Positions 34,966 to 42,871 of a DNA stretch of 64,000 bases are shown piece by piece. A program made the translations under genes and the position numbers. The notes below the pieces were generated by a model, which saw nothing but the letters and a program-made list of their open reading frames with translations, searched no databases and was not told where the DNA came from. Each line of letters begins with the position of its first letter. Positions within the stretch are counted from its first letter, which is position 1. The stretch spans positions 62,001-126,000 of the forward strand of contig NZ_AUBL01000003.1 of assembly GCF_000429225.1 (NCBI RefSeq), given 5' to 3'. The stretch comes from Actinomyces dentalis DSM 19115. GTDB taxonomy: Bacteria; Actinomycetota; Actinomycetes; Actinomycetales; Actinomycetaceae.

Positions 34966-36210
34966 TCACTCGTTCAGCGTCCTGCCCCTTAGCGCCTGCT
35001 CATAGAATTCCAGACTGGCACTCACGAATATTTTCTCGCCGAAGCGCTCGCGGGCCCGGGCGCGAATCGCCTCGGGCCGGTAGTCGCCGTCGCGCACGGC
35101 GGCGGTCACCCGCGTGAGCGCCCGCGTCAGAGCGCTCACGAGGACCTCGCCGCCGGCCTGCGCGGCGGCGGGCAGGACGACGCCGCACTCCGGCTCGACC
35201 ATGAAGCGCCCCGCCCACGTGGGGGTCGCCACGCAGGCCAGGCCGAGCGCCTGGGCCTCGGCCAGGACGGTGCCGCCGGCCTCGACCCCGCTGGCCAGGA
35301 CGAAGACGTCCGAGCGGGCCATGAATCCGGCCACCTCCTCGTGGGGGACGCGCCCGGTGAAGGTCGAGCACTGCGCGATCCCCTCGGCCCGGGCCAGGGC
35401 CCGCAGCGGCTCGATCTCACCGGGCTCCCCGCCCACCAGGAGCAGGCGGGTGGGCTCGCGCCCCGCCGCCCGGTCCGCCCGGGCGAGGCGGGCGACGGCC
35501 CGAACGGTCTCCTCGGGGCGCTTATTGGGGCCCAGGTGGGAGACGTGGCAGACCGTGAGCGGGCCGGAGTCCCCCCCGCCGCCCGCGCGCCGTCGGTCCT
35601 CGGGGCGGGGCACGTCGAAGACGGCGTCGTTCACGGGCAGGGCGATGACCTCCCAGGACCCGACCCCCCAGTAGTCCTCCAGCGCCCGGGCGAAGGGCGT
35701 CGAGACGGCGGCGCGGGCCCCGGCCCGCCGCAGGTCGCGGCGCAGCGCCCGATACCTCCAGCCGAGCCTGGAGCGGTCCGTCGAGCTGGGCCGGTGCTCG
35801 GTGATCGCCAGCCCCGCGCCCCAGCGCTCGGCCGCGCGCAGGCCCACGTGGATCCCGGTGAACACCGAGTGGGCGTGCACGACGTCGGGAACGGGGTCCG
35901 TGCCGCCCAGCTCCCGGACAGTCCTGTCGTAAAGGTCCGCGGCGCGCCCGGCCGCCGCGCGGGCCGAGGCCCGATCTCCGGGCGCGATCCCCTTGGGCAC
36001 CAGGGGAACGTCTCCGCGCACGACGACGACCCCGTCCTCGACGTCGACGCTCAGCCCGCGCCGGGCCCGCCAGGCCGAGGTCGGCGTGAGGGCGATAATG
36101 CCCACCCGCATGCCGGCGCGCCGGAGCATGCCCGCCTGGTCGCGGAAGAAGGAGCCGTTGTTGGGGTGGCGCCGATCGGGGTACCACGAGGGGGTCAGGA
36201 CCAGATGCAC
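34966..36210 (-). CDS. Glycosyltransferase family 4
   Basis: A 414-residue GT-B enzyme starting VHLVLTPSWYPDRRHPNNGS. It has DVVHAHSVFTGIHVGLRAA and ITEHRPSSTDRSR in the N-lobe, then TVCHVSHLGPNKRPEETVRA and the E-x7-E motif in ASGVEAGGTVLAEAQALG. GTG 36210 is chosen because GGAGGAGGAGGG lies directly upstream. It begins one base after the flippase stop at 36212, so it is the last gene of a leftward operon of acetyltransferase, aminotransferase, oxidoreductase, flippase, GT4. It may therefore handle the diacetamido-uronic acid made by that operon. Confidence 0.85.
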   Translation of the reverse strand: MHLVLTPSWYPDRRHPNNGSFFRDQAGMLRRAGMRVGIIALTPTSAWRARRGLSVDVEDGVVVVRGDVPLVPKGIAPGDRASARAAAGRAADLYDRTVRELGGTDPVPDVVHAHSVFTGIHVGLRAAERWGAGLAITEHRPSSTDRSRLGWRYRALRRDLRRAGARAAVSTPFARALEDYWGVGSWEVIALPVNDAVFDVPRPEDRRRAGGGGDSGPLTVCHVSHLGPNKRPEETVRAVARLARADRAAGREPTRLLLVGGEPGEIEPLRALARAEGIAQCSTFTGRVPHEEVAGFMARSDVFVLASGVEAGGTVLAEAQALGLACVATPTWAGRFMVEPECGVVLPAAAQAGGEVLVSALTRALTRVTAAVRDGDYRPEAIRARARERFGEKIFVSASLEFYEQALRGRTLNE

Positions 36211-36211
36211 C

Positions 36212-37567
36212 TCAGCCCTCCTCCTCCCGAACGCCCGCTGCACCGGGGGCGTCCGCAGCGCCCTGCGCCGTCGCGTCCTCCGCGCGCTCCCCGGCCGCCT
36301 CGTACTCGCCCTCGTTGGCCTCCGAGCGGGGCGGGCGGGCGTCGAAGCCGCGGGCGGCCAGGTCCGCCATGACGGTCATGCCCACGAGGATGACGCACAT
36401 GATGGCGCCCAGGACGTAGGTCGTCGTCAACAGGGAGTAGGGACTGAGCCACAGCCAGGCCAGGGGGACCGCGGCGTAGACCACCGAGAAGACGAGCATC
36501 CAGTCCTGGTTCTCGGTGACGACGAAGAGGTTGGACAGGGGCGAGGTGACCAGGAGGATGAACAGCCAGGGCGTCAGCGCCCGGGCGAAGTCGCCCGACT
36601 CGGTCCACTGGCTGCCGAAGAGCAGGGGGAAGAGCCACGGCGCCGAGACGTAGATGAGGGCGAAGGGCGCCGTGCCGATGAGCAGGACCCGCTTGATGAC
36701 CTGGCGGACGAGCGGGCGCATCTGCCCGGGCCGGAGCGTGGCGAGCTTGTGGAAGAAGACCTGCCCTACCGCGGCGTTGACCAGGGCGAGGGGGGCCTCC
36801 AGGCAGCGCCACGCCATGTTGAACTGGCCCAGGCTCGCCACCGAGTAGGTGCCCACGAGCAGGTTGATCCCGTTGAGCCGCACGGCGTCGACGAAGGCGT
36901 TGGTCCCGTTGAGCAGAGGCATGCGCCGGTAGCGGCGGGCGACCCTCCGCAGACTCGGCGCCTCGGGGGGCAGTGGCCGGCGCAGCGGCTTCGCCTTGCG
37001 CCCCAGATTGACGAAGGCCCACAGCTGGCCGATGGTCTGCCCGAGCAGCAGCCCCCCGACGCCGACCATGCCCGCCGCCCCCAGGACGAGCTGGCCGAGG
37101 GACTGCCCGACCTGCTGCTCGACGCGGTTGACCGAGATGGTCCGGTAGTCCGACTGGCGGTTGTACCAGTACTGGAAGAGCTGGACGGAGGACAGCAGGA
37201 AGGTCGTCACGCCGATCAGCGGCAGCCAGGCCGCCACCTCGCCCCCCCAGCGCGCGGCGACGAGCGGCCGCAGCAGGAGGGCGACGAGGCTCGCCGCCAG
37301 GGAGACCGCGGTGATGCACACCATCCCCAGCCGGGCGCAGGCCAGGGCCCAGGCCTCCTTCTTGGGCAGCATGATCGTCATGTCGTAACGCAGGGCGGCC
37401 ACGGCGACGATGATCGACACGATCGAGGTGTAGCGCGCGAACTGGCCGAAGTCCTCGGTGGAGAAGATGCGGGCCAGGACCATGGTCATGATGAAGACGA
37501 CGACCTGGGCCACCACGGTCCCGCTGACGAGGGTGAGCACGTGCCGCAGGAAGGGCGAGGAGTCCAC
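36212..37567 (-). CDS. Polysaccharide flippase (Wzx/MATE-like)
   Basis: A 451-residue membrane protein with about twelve helices. The start is typical of the polysaccharide flippase family, FLRHVLTLVSGTVVAQVVVF and LARIFSTEDFGQFARYTSIV. A hydrophilic C-terminal tail of about 50 residues is rich in Glu, Ala and Gly (SEANEGEYEAAGERAEDA). GTG 37567 is preceded by GGGGGC; no better start lies between it and the previous stop at 37627. It would flip the lipid-linked unit built by the neighbouring GT4s. It is the second flippase in the window besides the Wzm/Wzt exporter, so more than one glycan or transport route is likely. Confidence 0.83.
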   Translation of the reverse strand: MDSSPFLRHVLTLVSGTVVAQVVVFIMTMVLARIFSTEDFGQFARYTSIVSIIVAVAALRYDMTIMLPKKEAWALACARLGMVCITAVSLAASLVALLLRPLVAARWGGEVAAWLPLIGVTTFLLSSVQLFQYWYNRQSDYRTISVNRVEQQVGQSLGQLVLGAAGMVGVGGLLLGQTIGQLWAFVNLGRKAKPLRRPLPPEAPSLRRVARRYRRMPLLNGTNAFVDAVRLNGINLLVGTYSVASLGQFNMAWRCLEAPLALVNAAVGQVFFHKLATLRPGQMRPLVRQVIKRVLLIGTAPFALIYVSAPWLFPLLFGSQWTESGDFARALTPWLFILLVTSPLSNLFVVTENQDWMLVFSVVYAAVPLAWLWLSPYSLLTTTYVLGAIMCVILVGMTVMADLAARGFDARPPRSEANEGEYEAAGERAEDATAQGAADAPGAAGVREEEG

Positions 37568-37626
37568 GACGGAGCGCCCCCGGGCGAGCAGTCCCGTCCG
37601 GGGGCCCCTCGGAGCGGCCGGCCGGT

Positions 37627-38619
37627 TCAGAGCCCGACCACCCGGTTCTCGCTCGCCGAGGTCAGGACCGCCTCGACGACGGCGAGGGTGTCCGCCCCCT
37701 CGGCCATGGTGACGTGCTCGTGGCCGACCCCGCGCACGGCGTCGCGGAAGCGCTCCTGCTCCAGGGCCAGGGGCTCGCGCTTGGGGATGGCGTAGCGGAT
37801 GACGTCGCCCTCGCTGACCCCGCGGAAGGCGGCGACCTGGTCCCAGGTGGAGGCCACGGTGCCGTTGGCGTGGAAGGTGAGGTCCCCGGTGAGGGTGTCG
37901 GCGACGAAGGCGCCCTTCTCCCCGGTCACGACGGTGACCCGCTCCTTGAAGGGGGTGAGCCAGTTGACCGTGTGGGAGACGATGACGCCGTTGGCCAGGC
38001 GCCCGGTGGCCAGCACCATGTCCTCGTTCTCGCGCCCCGAGCGGTGGGCCACCCGGGCGTGGACCGACTCGTAGGGGGCCCCGGCCACCCAGGCGGTCAG
38101 ATCGATGTCGTGGGTGGCCAGGTCCTTGACGACGCCGACGTCGCTGATGCGCGCGGGGAAGGGCCCCTGGCGGCGGGTGAGGACCTGGTAGACCTGCCCG
38201 AGCTCGCCGGCGTCCAGGCGCTCGCGCAGGGCCCGCAGGGCCGGGTTGCACCGCTCCACGTAGCCGACGGCGCCCACGAGATCGCGCTCGGCGAAGGCGT
38301 CGGCGACGCGCCGGCCGGCCCGGGAGCAGTGGGCGATGGGCTTCTCCACCAGGGTGTGCACGCCCGCCCGCGCCAGGGCCAGGGCGACCTCCTCGTGGTG
38401 GATGGTGGGCACGGCCACCACGGCGGCGTCGAGCCCGACGCCGATGAGGGCCTCCACGTCCGGCAGGAGGGGCAGGGGACCTGCGACGCCGAAGCGGTCG
38501 CCGCCCGGGTCGGCCACGGCCACGAGCTCCATGCCGGGGGTGGCGCGGATGACGCGGGCATGATGGCGGCCCATCGACCCCAGGCCGATGAGTCCGATGC
38601 GCAGGCCGTCCTGTCCCAT
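37627..38619 (-). CDS. Gfo/Idh/MocA oxidoreductase, WbpB/WlbA-like
   Basis: A 330-residue NAD-dependent dehydrogenase. The Rossmann start is RIGLIGLGSMGRHHARVIRA. The conserved LVEKPIAHCSRAGRRVADAF contains the EKP motif, followed by VGYVERCNPALRALRERL and VVKDLATHDIDL in the substrate domain. In the diacetamido-uronic acid pathway WbpB oxidises C3 of UDP-GlcNAcA so an aminotransferase can add nitrogen. The adjacent aminotransferase and hexapeptide acetyltransferase, with one-base spacings, reproduce that trio. ATG 38619 is two bases from the aminotransferase stop. Assignment within this large family depends on context. Confidence 0.82.
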   Translation of the reverse strand: MGQDGLRIGLIGLGSMGRHHARVIRATPGMELVAVADPGGDRFGVAGPLPLLPDVEALIGVGLDAAVVAVPTIHHEEVALALARAGVHTLVEKPIAHCSRAGRRVADAFAERDLVGAVGYVERCNPALRALRERLDAGELGQVYQVLTRRQGPFPARISDVGVVKDLATHDIDLTAWVAGAPYESVHARVAHRSGRENEDMVLATGRLANGVIVSHTVNWLTPFKERVTVVTGEKGAFVADTLTGDLTFHANGTVASTWDQVAAFRGVSEGDVIRYAIPKREPLALEQERFRDAVRGVGHEHVTMAEGADTLAVVEAVLTSASENRVVGL

Positions 38620-38620
38620 A

Positions 38621-39748
38621 TCAGGCCCCCGCCGTCACGGCCGCGCCCACGGCCCGCACGATCCGCTCCAGGTCCGCCTCGCTCAGCGAGGGGTGGACCG
38701 GCAGGGACAGGCACTCGCGGGCGGCCCTCTCGGTGCCCGGCAGGTCCACGCCCGGCGCGTAGGGCGCCAGGGAGGGCAGGCGGTGGTTGGGGATGGGGTA
38801 GTACACGCCGGTGCCGATGCGCCACTGCTCGCGCAGGACCCTGGCGACCTCGTCCCGCTCGGCCGCGCTCGCCCCCTCCAGGCGGATCGTGTACTGGTGG
38901 TAGACGTGGGTGTAGCCCGGCGGCACGTGCGGGGTGACGACGCCGGGGGCGTCGGCCAGGCCCGCGTCCAGGGCGGCGGCGTTGGCCCGGCGGGCCGCCG
39001 TCCACCCGGCCAGCCTGGTCAGTTGGACGCGGCCGACGGCGGCGGCCACGTCCGTCATGCGGTTGTTGAGGCCCACGACCTCGTTGGCGTACTGGCGCTC
39101 CATGCCCTGGTTGCGCAGCAGGCGCACCCGGCGCGCCAGCTCGGCGTCGGCGGTGGACACCATGCCGCCCTCCAGGGAGGTCATGTTCTTGGTGGGGTAG
39201 AAGGAGAAGGAGCCCCAGGCGCCGAAGGCGCCCACGGGCTCATCGTCGATGGCGGCGGCGTGCGCCTGGGCGCAGTCCTCCCACACGGCCAGGCCGTGGC
39301 GCCGGGCGATGTCGAGGATCTTGGGCATATTGGCCGGCAGGCCGTAGAGGTGGACGACCTCGATGGCGATGGTGCGCTCCGTGACGGCCGCCTCGACGCT
39401 GGCCGGGTCGAGGGTGAAGGTGACCGGGTCGATGTCGGCGAAGACCGGGCGGGCCCCGGTGATCGCCACCGAGTTGGCGGTCGCGGCGAAGGTGAAGGAG
39501 GGCACGATCACCTCGGCCTCGCGGTCGGCGCCCGCCCCGGAGGCCAGGGCCGCCAGGTGCTGGGCGGAGGTGCCGGAGTTGACGGCCACGCAGTGGGCGC
39601 CGCCCACCACCCGGGCGGAGAACTCCTCCTCGAAGGCCGCCACCTGCGGGCCCTGGACCACCATGCCGCCGGCCAGGACGGCGTCGACCGCGGCCCGCTC
39701 CTCGGCGCCTATCAGCGGCCTGGCCGCGGGAATGAACTCCAGTGACAT
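38621..39748 (-). CDS. DegT/DnrJ/EryC1-type sugar aminotransferase, WbpE-like
   Basis: A 375-residue PLP enzyme. Motifs are EFIPAARPLIGAEERAAVDA, AVNSGTSAQHLAALASGAG, VEDCAQAHAA-like WEDCAQAHAAAID (PLP-binding Asp and Gln) and SFSFYPTKNMTSLEGG, where Lys forms the Schiff base. The end is VYYPIPNHRLPSL. In WbpE/WlbC the enzyme aminates C3 of the 3-keto uronic acid made by WbpB. ATG 39748 overlaps the acetyltransferase stop as TGATG, which indicates coupling. Other DegT enzymes make 4-amino sugars, so the position of amination rests on the neighbours. Confidence 0.87.
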   Translation of the reverse strand: MSLEFIPAARPLIGAEERAAVDAVLAGGMVVQGPQVAAFEEEFSARVVGGAHCVAVNSGTSAQHLAALASGAGADREAEVIVPSFTFAATANSVAITGARPVFADIDPVTFTLDPASVEAAVTERTIAIEVVHLYGLPANMPKILDIARRHGLAVWEDCAQAHAAAIDDEPVGAFGAWGSFSFYPTKNMTSLEGGMVSTADAELARRVRLLRNQGMERQYANEVVGLNNRMTDVAAAVGRVQLTRLAGWTAARRANAAALDAGLADAPGVVTPHVPPGYTHVYHQYTIRLEGASAAERDEVARVLREQWRIGTGVYYPIPNHRLPSLAPYAPGVDLPGTERAARECLSLPVHPSLSEADLERIVRAVGAAVTAGA

Positions 39749-40371
39749 CAGTCGGCAACCTCCCGAATCGTGTCGTCGTGCTCCTCGAAGACACTACCCG
39801 TCCGCGGGCAGCGCCACCGGCGGACCCCGGGGCGGAAGGCCGCCTCGCCGTCGGCCACGGCCTCCAGGGGCAGTCCGGCGCGCCCCACCCAGCCGATGCG
39901 CCGGGCCGGGACGCCGGCCACCAGCGCGTGCGCGGGCACGTCCCCGGTCACCACGGCGCCGGCGGCGACCATCGCCCACTCGCCCACGCTCACCGGCGCC
40001 ACGCACACGGCACGCGCGCCGATGGCCGCGCCCGTGCCGATCGTCACCCCCACGGCCTCCCAGTCGGAGGCGGACTTGAGGGTGCCGTCCGGGTTGACGG
40101 CGCGCGGGAAGCGGTCGTTGGTCAGGACGACGGCGGGTCCGATGAACACGCCGTCGCCCAGGCGGGCCGGCTCGTAGACGAGGGCGTAGTTCTGGACCTT
40201 GCAGTTGTCCCCCAGGCGCGCCCCCTCGCCGATGTAGGCGCCGCGCCCCACGATGCAGCCCGCGCCCAGAACGGCGCGCTCGCGCACCTGCGCCAGGTGC
40301 CAGATGCTGGAGCCCTCGCCGATGACGGCCTGCTCGGAGACGTCTGCGGACGGGGCGATGCGTGTGCTCAT
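39748..40371 (-). CDS. Hexapeptide-repeat sugar N-acetyltransferase, WbpD/WlbB-like
   Basis: A 207-residue left-handed beta-helix enzyme. Repeats run from IGEGSSIWHLAQVRERAVLG through IVGRGAYIGEGARLGDNCKV. The hallmark QNYALVYEPARLGDGVFIGP and VVLTNDRFPR follow, with repeats continuing to VVTGDVPAHALVAGVPAR. This QN-x-Y-E-GP-TN order is characteristic of WbpD-type acetyltransferases acting on UDP-3-amino uronic acids. The C-terminal 35 residues (RRWRCPRTGSVFEEHDDTI) form an extension. ATG 40371 follows AGGAG. It is the first gene of a five-gene leftward operon. Confidence 0.86.
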   Translation of the reverse strand: MSTRIAPSADVSEQAVIGEGSSIWHLAQVRERAVLGAGCIVGRGAYIGEGARLGDNCKVQNYALVYEPARLGDGVFIGPAVVLTNDRFPRAVNPDGTLKSASDWEAVGVTIGTGAAIGARAVCVAPVSVGEWAMVAAGAVVTGDVPAHALVAGVPARRIGWVGRAGLPLEAVADGEAAFRPGVRRWRCPRTGSVFEEHDDTIREVAD

Positions 40372-40452
40372 ACGGCTCCTCATGCGGGGGTCCGGGCTGC
40401 CGGACGACGGCGATGATGCCATCCTAGGCTCAATCCGTGCAACAATGCGGGC

Positions 40453-41172
40453 GTGACGAATCGAACGGCGCAGGCCGAGGGGGCGGGCGGCCCGTCCGCC
40501 TCGCTCCTCGCCGACACCTGGCTGGTCGTGCCGCTGTACAACGAGGCCCCCGTTGTGCGCGAGGTCATCGCCGAGGCCCGCGCCGTCTTCCCCCGCATCG
40601 TCGTCGTCGACGACGGCTCCACGGACGGCTCGGGCGCCGAGGCCGCCGCCGCGGGCGCCGTCGTCGTGCGCCACCCCATCAACCTGGGCCAGGGCGCGGC
40701 CCTGCAGACCGGGATCACCTACGTCCTGGAGCGCACCGACGCCCGCTACCTGGTCACCTTCGACGCCGACGGTCAGCACTCCCCCGCCGACGCGGCGGCG
40801 ATGGTGGAGCGCGCCGAGGCCGAGGACCTGGCGATCGTGCTGGGCTCGCGCTTCCTGGACGGGAGCGCCGACGTGGGGCGGCTCAAGCGCCTGGTGCTGC
40901 GCACGGCCGCCCTCGCCAGCTCGCGGACCTCGGGGATGCACCTGACCGACGCGCACAACGGCCTGCGCCTCATCCGGCGCGACGCCGCGCAGCAGCTGAA
41001 CCTGACGCAGAACCGGATGGCGCACGCCTCCCAGATCATCCGCCAACTCGGCGCCACGGGGCTGCCGTGGCGCGAGCATGGCGTCCACATCGTCTACACC
41101 GACTACTCGCGCGCCAAGGGCCAGTCCCTGTGGAACTCGGTCAACATCCTCGTCGACCTGCTGTTCTCATGA
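40453..41172 (+). CDS. Family 2 glycosyltransferase, polyprenyl-phosphate sugar synthase-like (second pair)
   Basis: A 239-residue soluble GT-A enzyme with WLVVPLYNEAPVVREVIAEA, VVDDGSTDGSG, HPINLGQGAALQTGITYVLE, the metal site TFDADGQHSPADA, and LTDAHNGLRLIRRDAA. These are DPM1-like features, so it should load a sugar onto a polyprenyl phosphate. A TAGGCT box at 40425-40430 would start transcription near 40437, giving a leader of about 16 bases to GTG 40453. A DUF2304 gene follows 46 bases later, repeating the arrangement at 3625-4820. The two GT2s differ clearly in sequence, so each pair probably serves a different sugar or membrane transferase. Confidence 0.84.
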   Translation: MTNRTAQAEGAGGPSASLLADTWLVVPLYNEAPVVREVIAEARAVFPRIVVVDDGSTDGSGAEAAAAGAVVVRHPINLGQGAALQTGITYVLERTDARYLVTFDADGQHSPADAAAMVERAEAEDLAIVLGSRFLDGSADVGRLKRLVLRTAALASSRTSGMHLTDAHNGLRLIRRDAAQQLNLTQNRMAHASQIIRQLGATGLPWREHGVHIVYTDYSRAKGQSLWNSVNILVDLLFS

Positions 41173-41218
41173 CGGCGCCCGCCGTCATGGCCACCACCGC
41201 CGCCGAAGGAGGGCGTCC

Positions 41219-41638
41219 ATGAGCACCATGAGCAGCTCTCGGATCATCATTCAGGTTCTTCTCATCGTCGCGGTCGGCGTGATCGGCTGGATGATGCTGC
41301 GCTCCCCGGGCGGAGCCCGCCACCGGGCGGGCCGCCGGATCGTGACCCTGACCTTCGTCATCTTCGCCATCGTCTCCATCGCCGTGCCCGCGGTCATCTC
41401 GAGGATCGCCCACTTCGTGGGGGTCGGACGCGGCACCGACCTGCTCCTGTACGTCCTCGTCATCGCCTTCCTGCTGCAGATCCTGTCCTCCTTCCGCCGC
41501 AACGCGGCCCTGGAGCGCCAGATCACCCGTCTGGCCCGGCGGATCGCGATCGACAACACCCCCGATCCCGCCCCTTCCGCGCAGCCGGTTCGGGCGGACG
41601 ACGAGACCGGTCCGGGCGGGCGCCGGGGCCGGTCGTAG
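41219..41638 (+). CDS. DUF2304 small membrane protein (second pair)
   Basis: A 139-residue protein with three membrane segments, IIIQVLLIVAVGVIGWMML, IVTLTFVIFAIVSIAVPAVI and LLLYVLVIAFLLQILSSF. A short basic helix (RRNAALERQITRLARRIA) and a polar tail follow. ATG 41219 has AAGGAGG six bases upstream. It follows the DPM1-like GT2 gene as in the first pair, though here without overlap. By inference it is an accessory that holds or regulates the GT2 at the membrane. It shares layout but little sequence with the DUF2304 protein at 3625-4071. Confidence 0.78.
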   Translation: MSTMSSSRIIIQVLLIVAVGVIGWMMLRSPGGARHRAGRRIVTLTFVIFAIVSIAVPAVISRIAHFVGVGRGTDLLLYVLVIAFLLQILSSFRRNAALERQITRLARRIAIDNTPDPAPSAQPVRADDETGPGGRRGRS

Positions 41639-41710
41639 GGACCGGGCGGGGCCGCCGGGGCCGATGGAACCGGCCGCCGGGACCGCTCGGACGGCCGACG
41701 GACCCGGAAC

Positions 41711-41775
41711 GCATCGATTCGCATACCGTCTCCGCCGGTTCCGCGCTATTTCCGCCGGTCTGGGCGAGGGCGGCG
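41711..41775. repeat. Dispersed repeat copy A
   Basis: About 65 bases starting GCATCGATTCGCATACCGT and containing two TCCGCCGGT words. It matches 62881-62950 with substitutions and a few indels. It overlaps the last codons and stop of the leftward GT2 gene (41746). Confidence 0.55.
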
Positions 41776-42684
41776 GGGGGCTGAGACGCGGACCTCCAAC
41801 TCCTCGCGCAGGCGCAGGCCGCCGTCGACCGCCCAGCGCAGGGGCGCCTGCCAGGGCGCCGAGTACACCCCGTCGAGGTAGCGCCGCGCGGAGGCGTGGT
41901 GCGCCCGGATCATCCGCTCCGGCCGCGCCTTCCACGAGGCGCCCTGCTCGTGCACGACGACGGCGGCGGGCACCTGGACATTGCGCCACCCGGCCCGCGC
42001 CACCCGGGCCCCCAGGTCGACGTCCTCGAAGAACATGAAGTAGCCCTCGTCGAAGCCGCCCAGCTCGCGCCACACGGGCGCGGGCAGGGCCAGGCAGGCG
42101 CCCGACAGCCAGCCGACCTCGCGCACGGCGTCGTTGCCGCCCTGACTGTGGTAGGCGGCGGAGAAGGGGTTGGACGGCCACACGCGCGTCAGGGCGGCGT
42201 GCCCGGCGCCGCGCACCAGCGTGGGCAGCGCCCGGCCCGAGGGGTAGACGCTGCCGTCCGGGTTGAGCAGGCGCGGGCCCAGGCAGCCGGCCCCGGCGGT
42301 GTTCAGGCCCGCGTCGATGAGGACGTCGAGGCTGTCCGGCCGCCACACGATGTCCGGGTTGGCGACGACGATCCAGTCCTCGCTCAGGTCCCGCGCGGCC
42401 AGGTTCGCCCCGCCCCCGTAGCCCCGGTTCGTGCCGTCCGTCACGATCTCGGCGCCGAAGCGCTCCGCCGTCTCCCGGACGAGTTCGTGCTCGGAGCCGT
42501 TGTCGGCGATGACGACCCGGACCCGTCTCCGGCTGGCCCGCCCCAGGGAGTCGAGGAAGCGCACGAGCTCCTCGCCGGGGTTGTAGGCGACGGTGACCAC
42601 TCTCACCGTCCCGCGCCGCTGGACGGCCCGCCGACCGTCCTGACTGTCCTGACTCTGCGGGGCGGTGGCGTCTGTCGGCTCCAT
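41746..42684 (-). CDS. Family 2 glycosyltransferase, rhamnosyltransferase-like
   Basis: A 312-residue GT-A enzyme. It has VRVVTVAYNPGEELVRFLDS, IADNGSEHELV, GTNRGYGGGANLAARDL, IVVANPDIVWRPDSL (NPD metal motif), WLSGACLALPAPVWRELGG and YFMFFEDVDLGARVARAG. This is the WbbL-like rhamnosyltransferase pattern, which in mycobacteria adds rhamnose to the linkage unit of cell-wall polysaccharide. ATG 42684 is leaderless, with TACGCT six bases upstream. It is divergent from two LCP ligase genes, so a role in the unit that is ligated to peptidoglycan is plausible. Confidence 0.85.
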   Translation of the reverse strand: MEPTDATAPQSQDSQDGRRAVQRRGTVRVVTVAYNPGEELVRFLDSLGRASRRRVRVVIADNGSEHELVRETAERFGAEIVTDGTNRGYGGGANLAARDLSEDWIVVANPDIVWRPDSLDVLIDAGLNTAGAGCLGPRLLNPDGSVYPSGRALPTLVRGAGHAALTRVWPSNPFSAAYHSQGGNDAVREVGWLSGACLALPAPVWRELGGFDEGYFMFFEDVDLGARVARAGWRNVQVPAAVVVHEQGASWKARPERMIRAHHASARRYLDGVYSAPWQAPLRWAVDGGLRLREELEVRVSAPRRPRPDRRK

Positions 42685-42690
42685 CCCACG

Positions 42691-42696
42691 AGCGTA
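42691..42696 (-). promoter_or_regulatory. Leaderless -10 box for GT2 at 42684
   Basis: TACGCT on the minus strand, six bases before ATG 42684. Confidence 0.6.
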
Positions 42697-42859
42697 TCGG
42701 ACTCGCCCGTCGGCGGTGACGACGACGTTGCGGTTCGGCAACGGTCGCGCGCAGCCCCGCGGGCGGACGGGCAGCGCTCCCCGGCCGAATCCGGCCTCAG
42801 AGGCGAAGATCATCCTCTGGAACGAGGGGTTCACCGGCCCACGCCCCCGCTCGATTCCA

Positions 42860-42865
42860 TATGAT
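42860..42865 (+). promoter_or_regulatory. Leaderless -10 box for LCP gene at 42872
   Basis: TATGAT lies six bases before GTG 42872. It is the closest match to the TATAAT consensus among the leaderless set. Confidence 0.7.
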
Positions 42866-42871
42866 CGAGGC

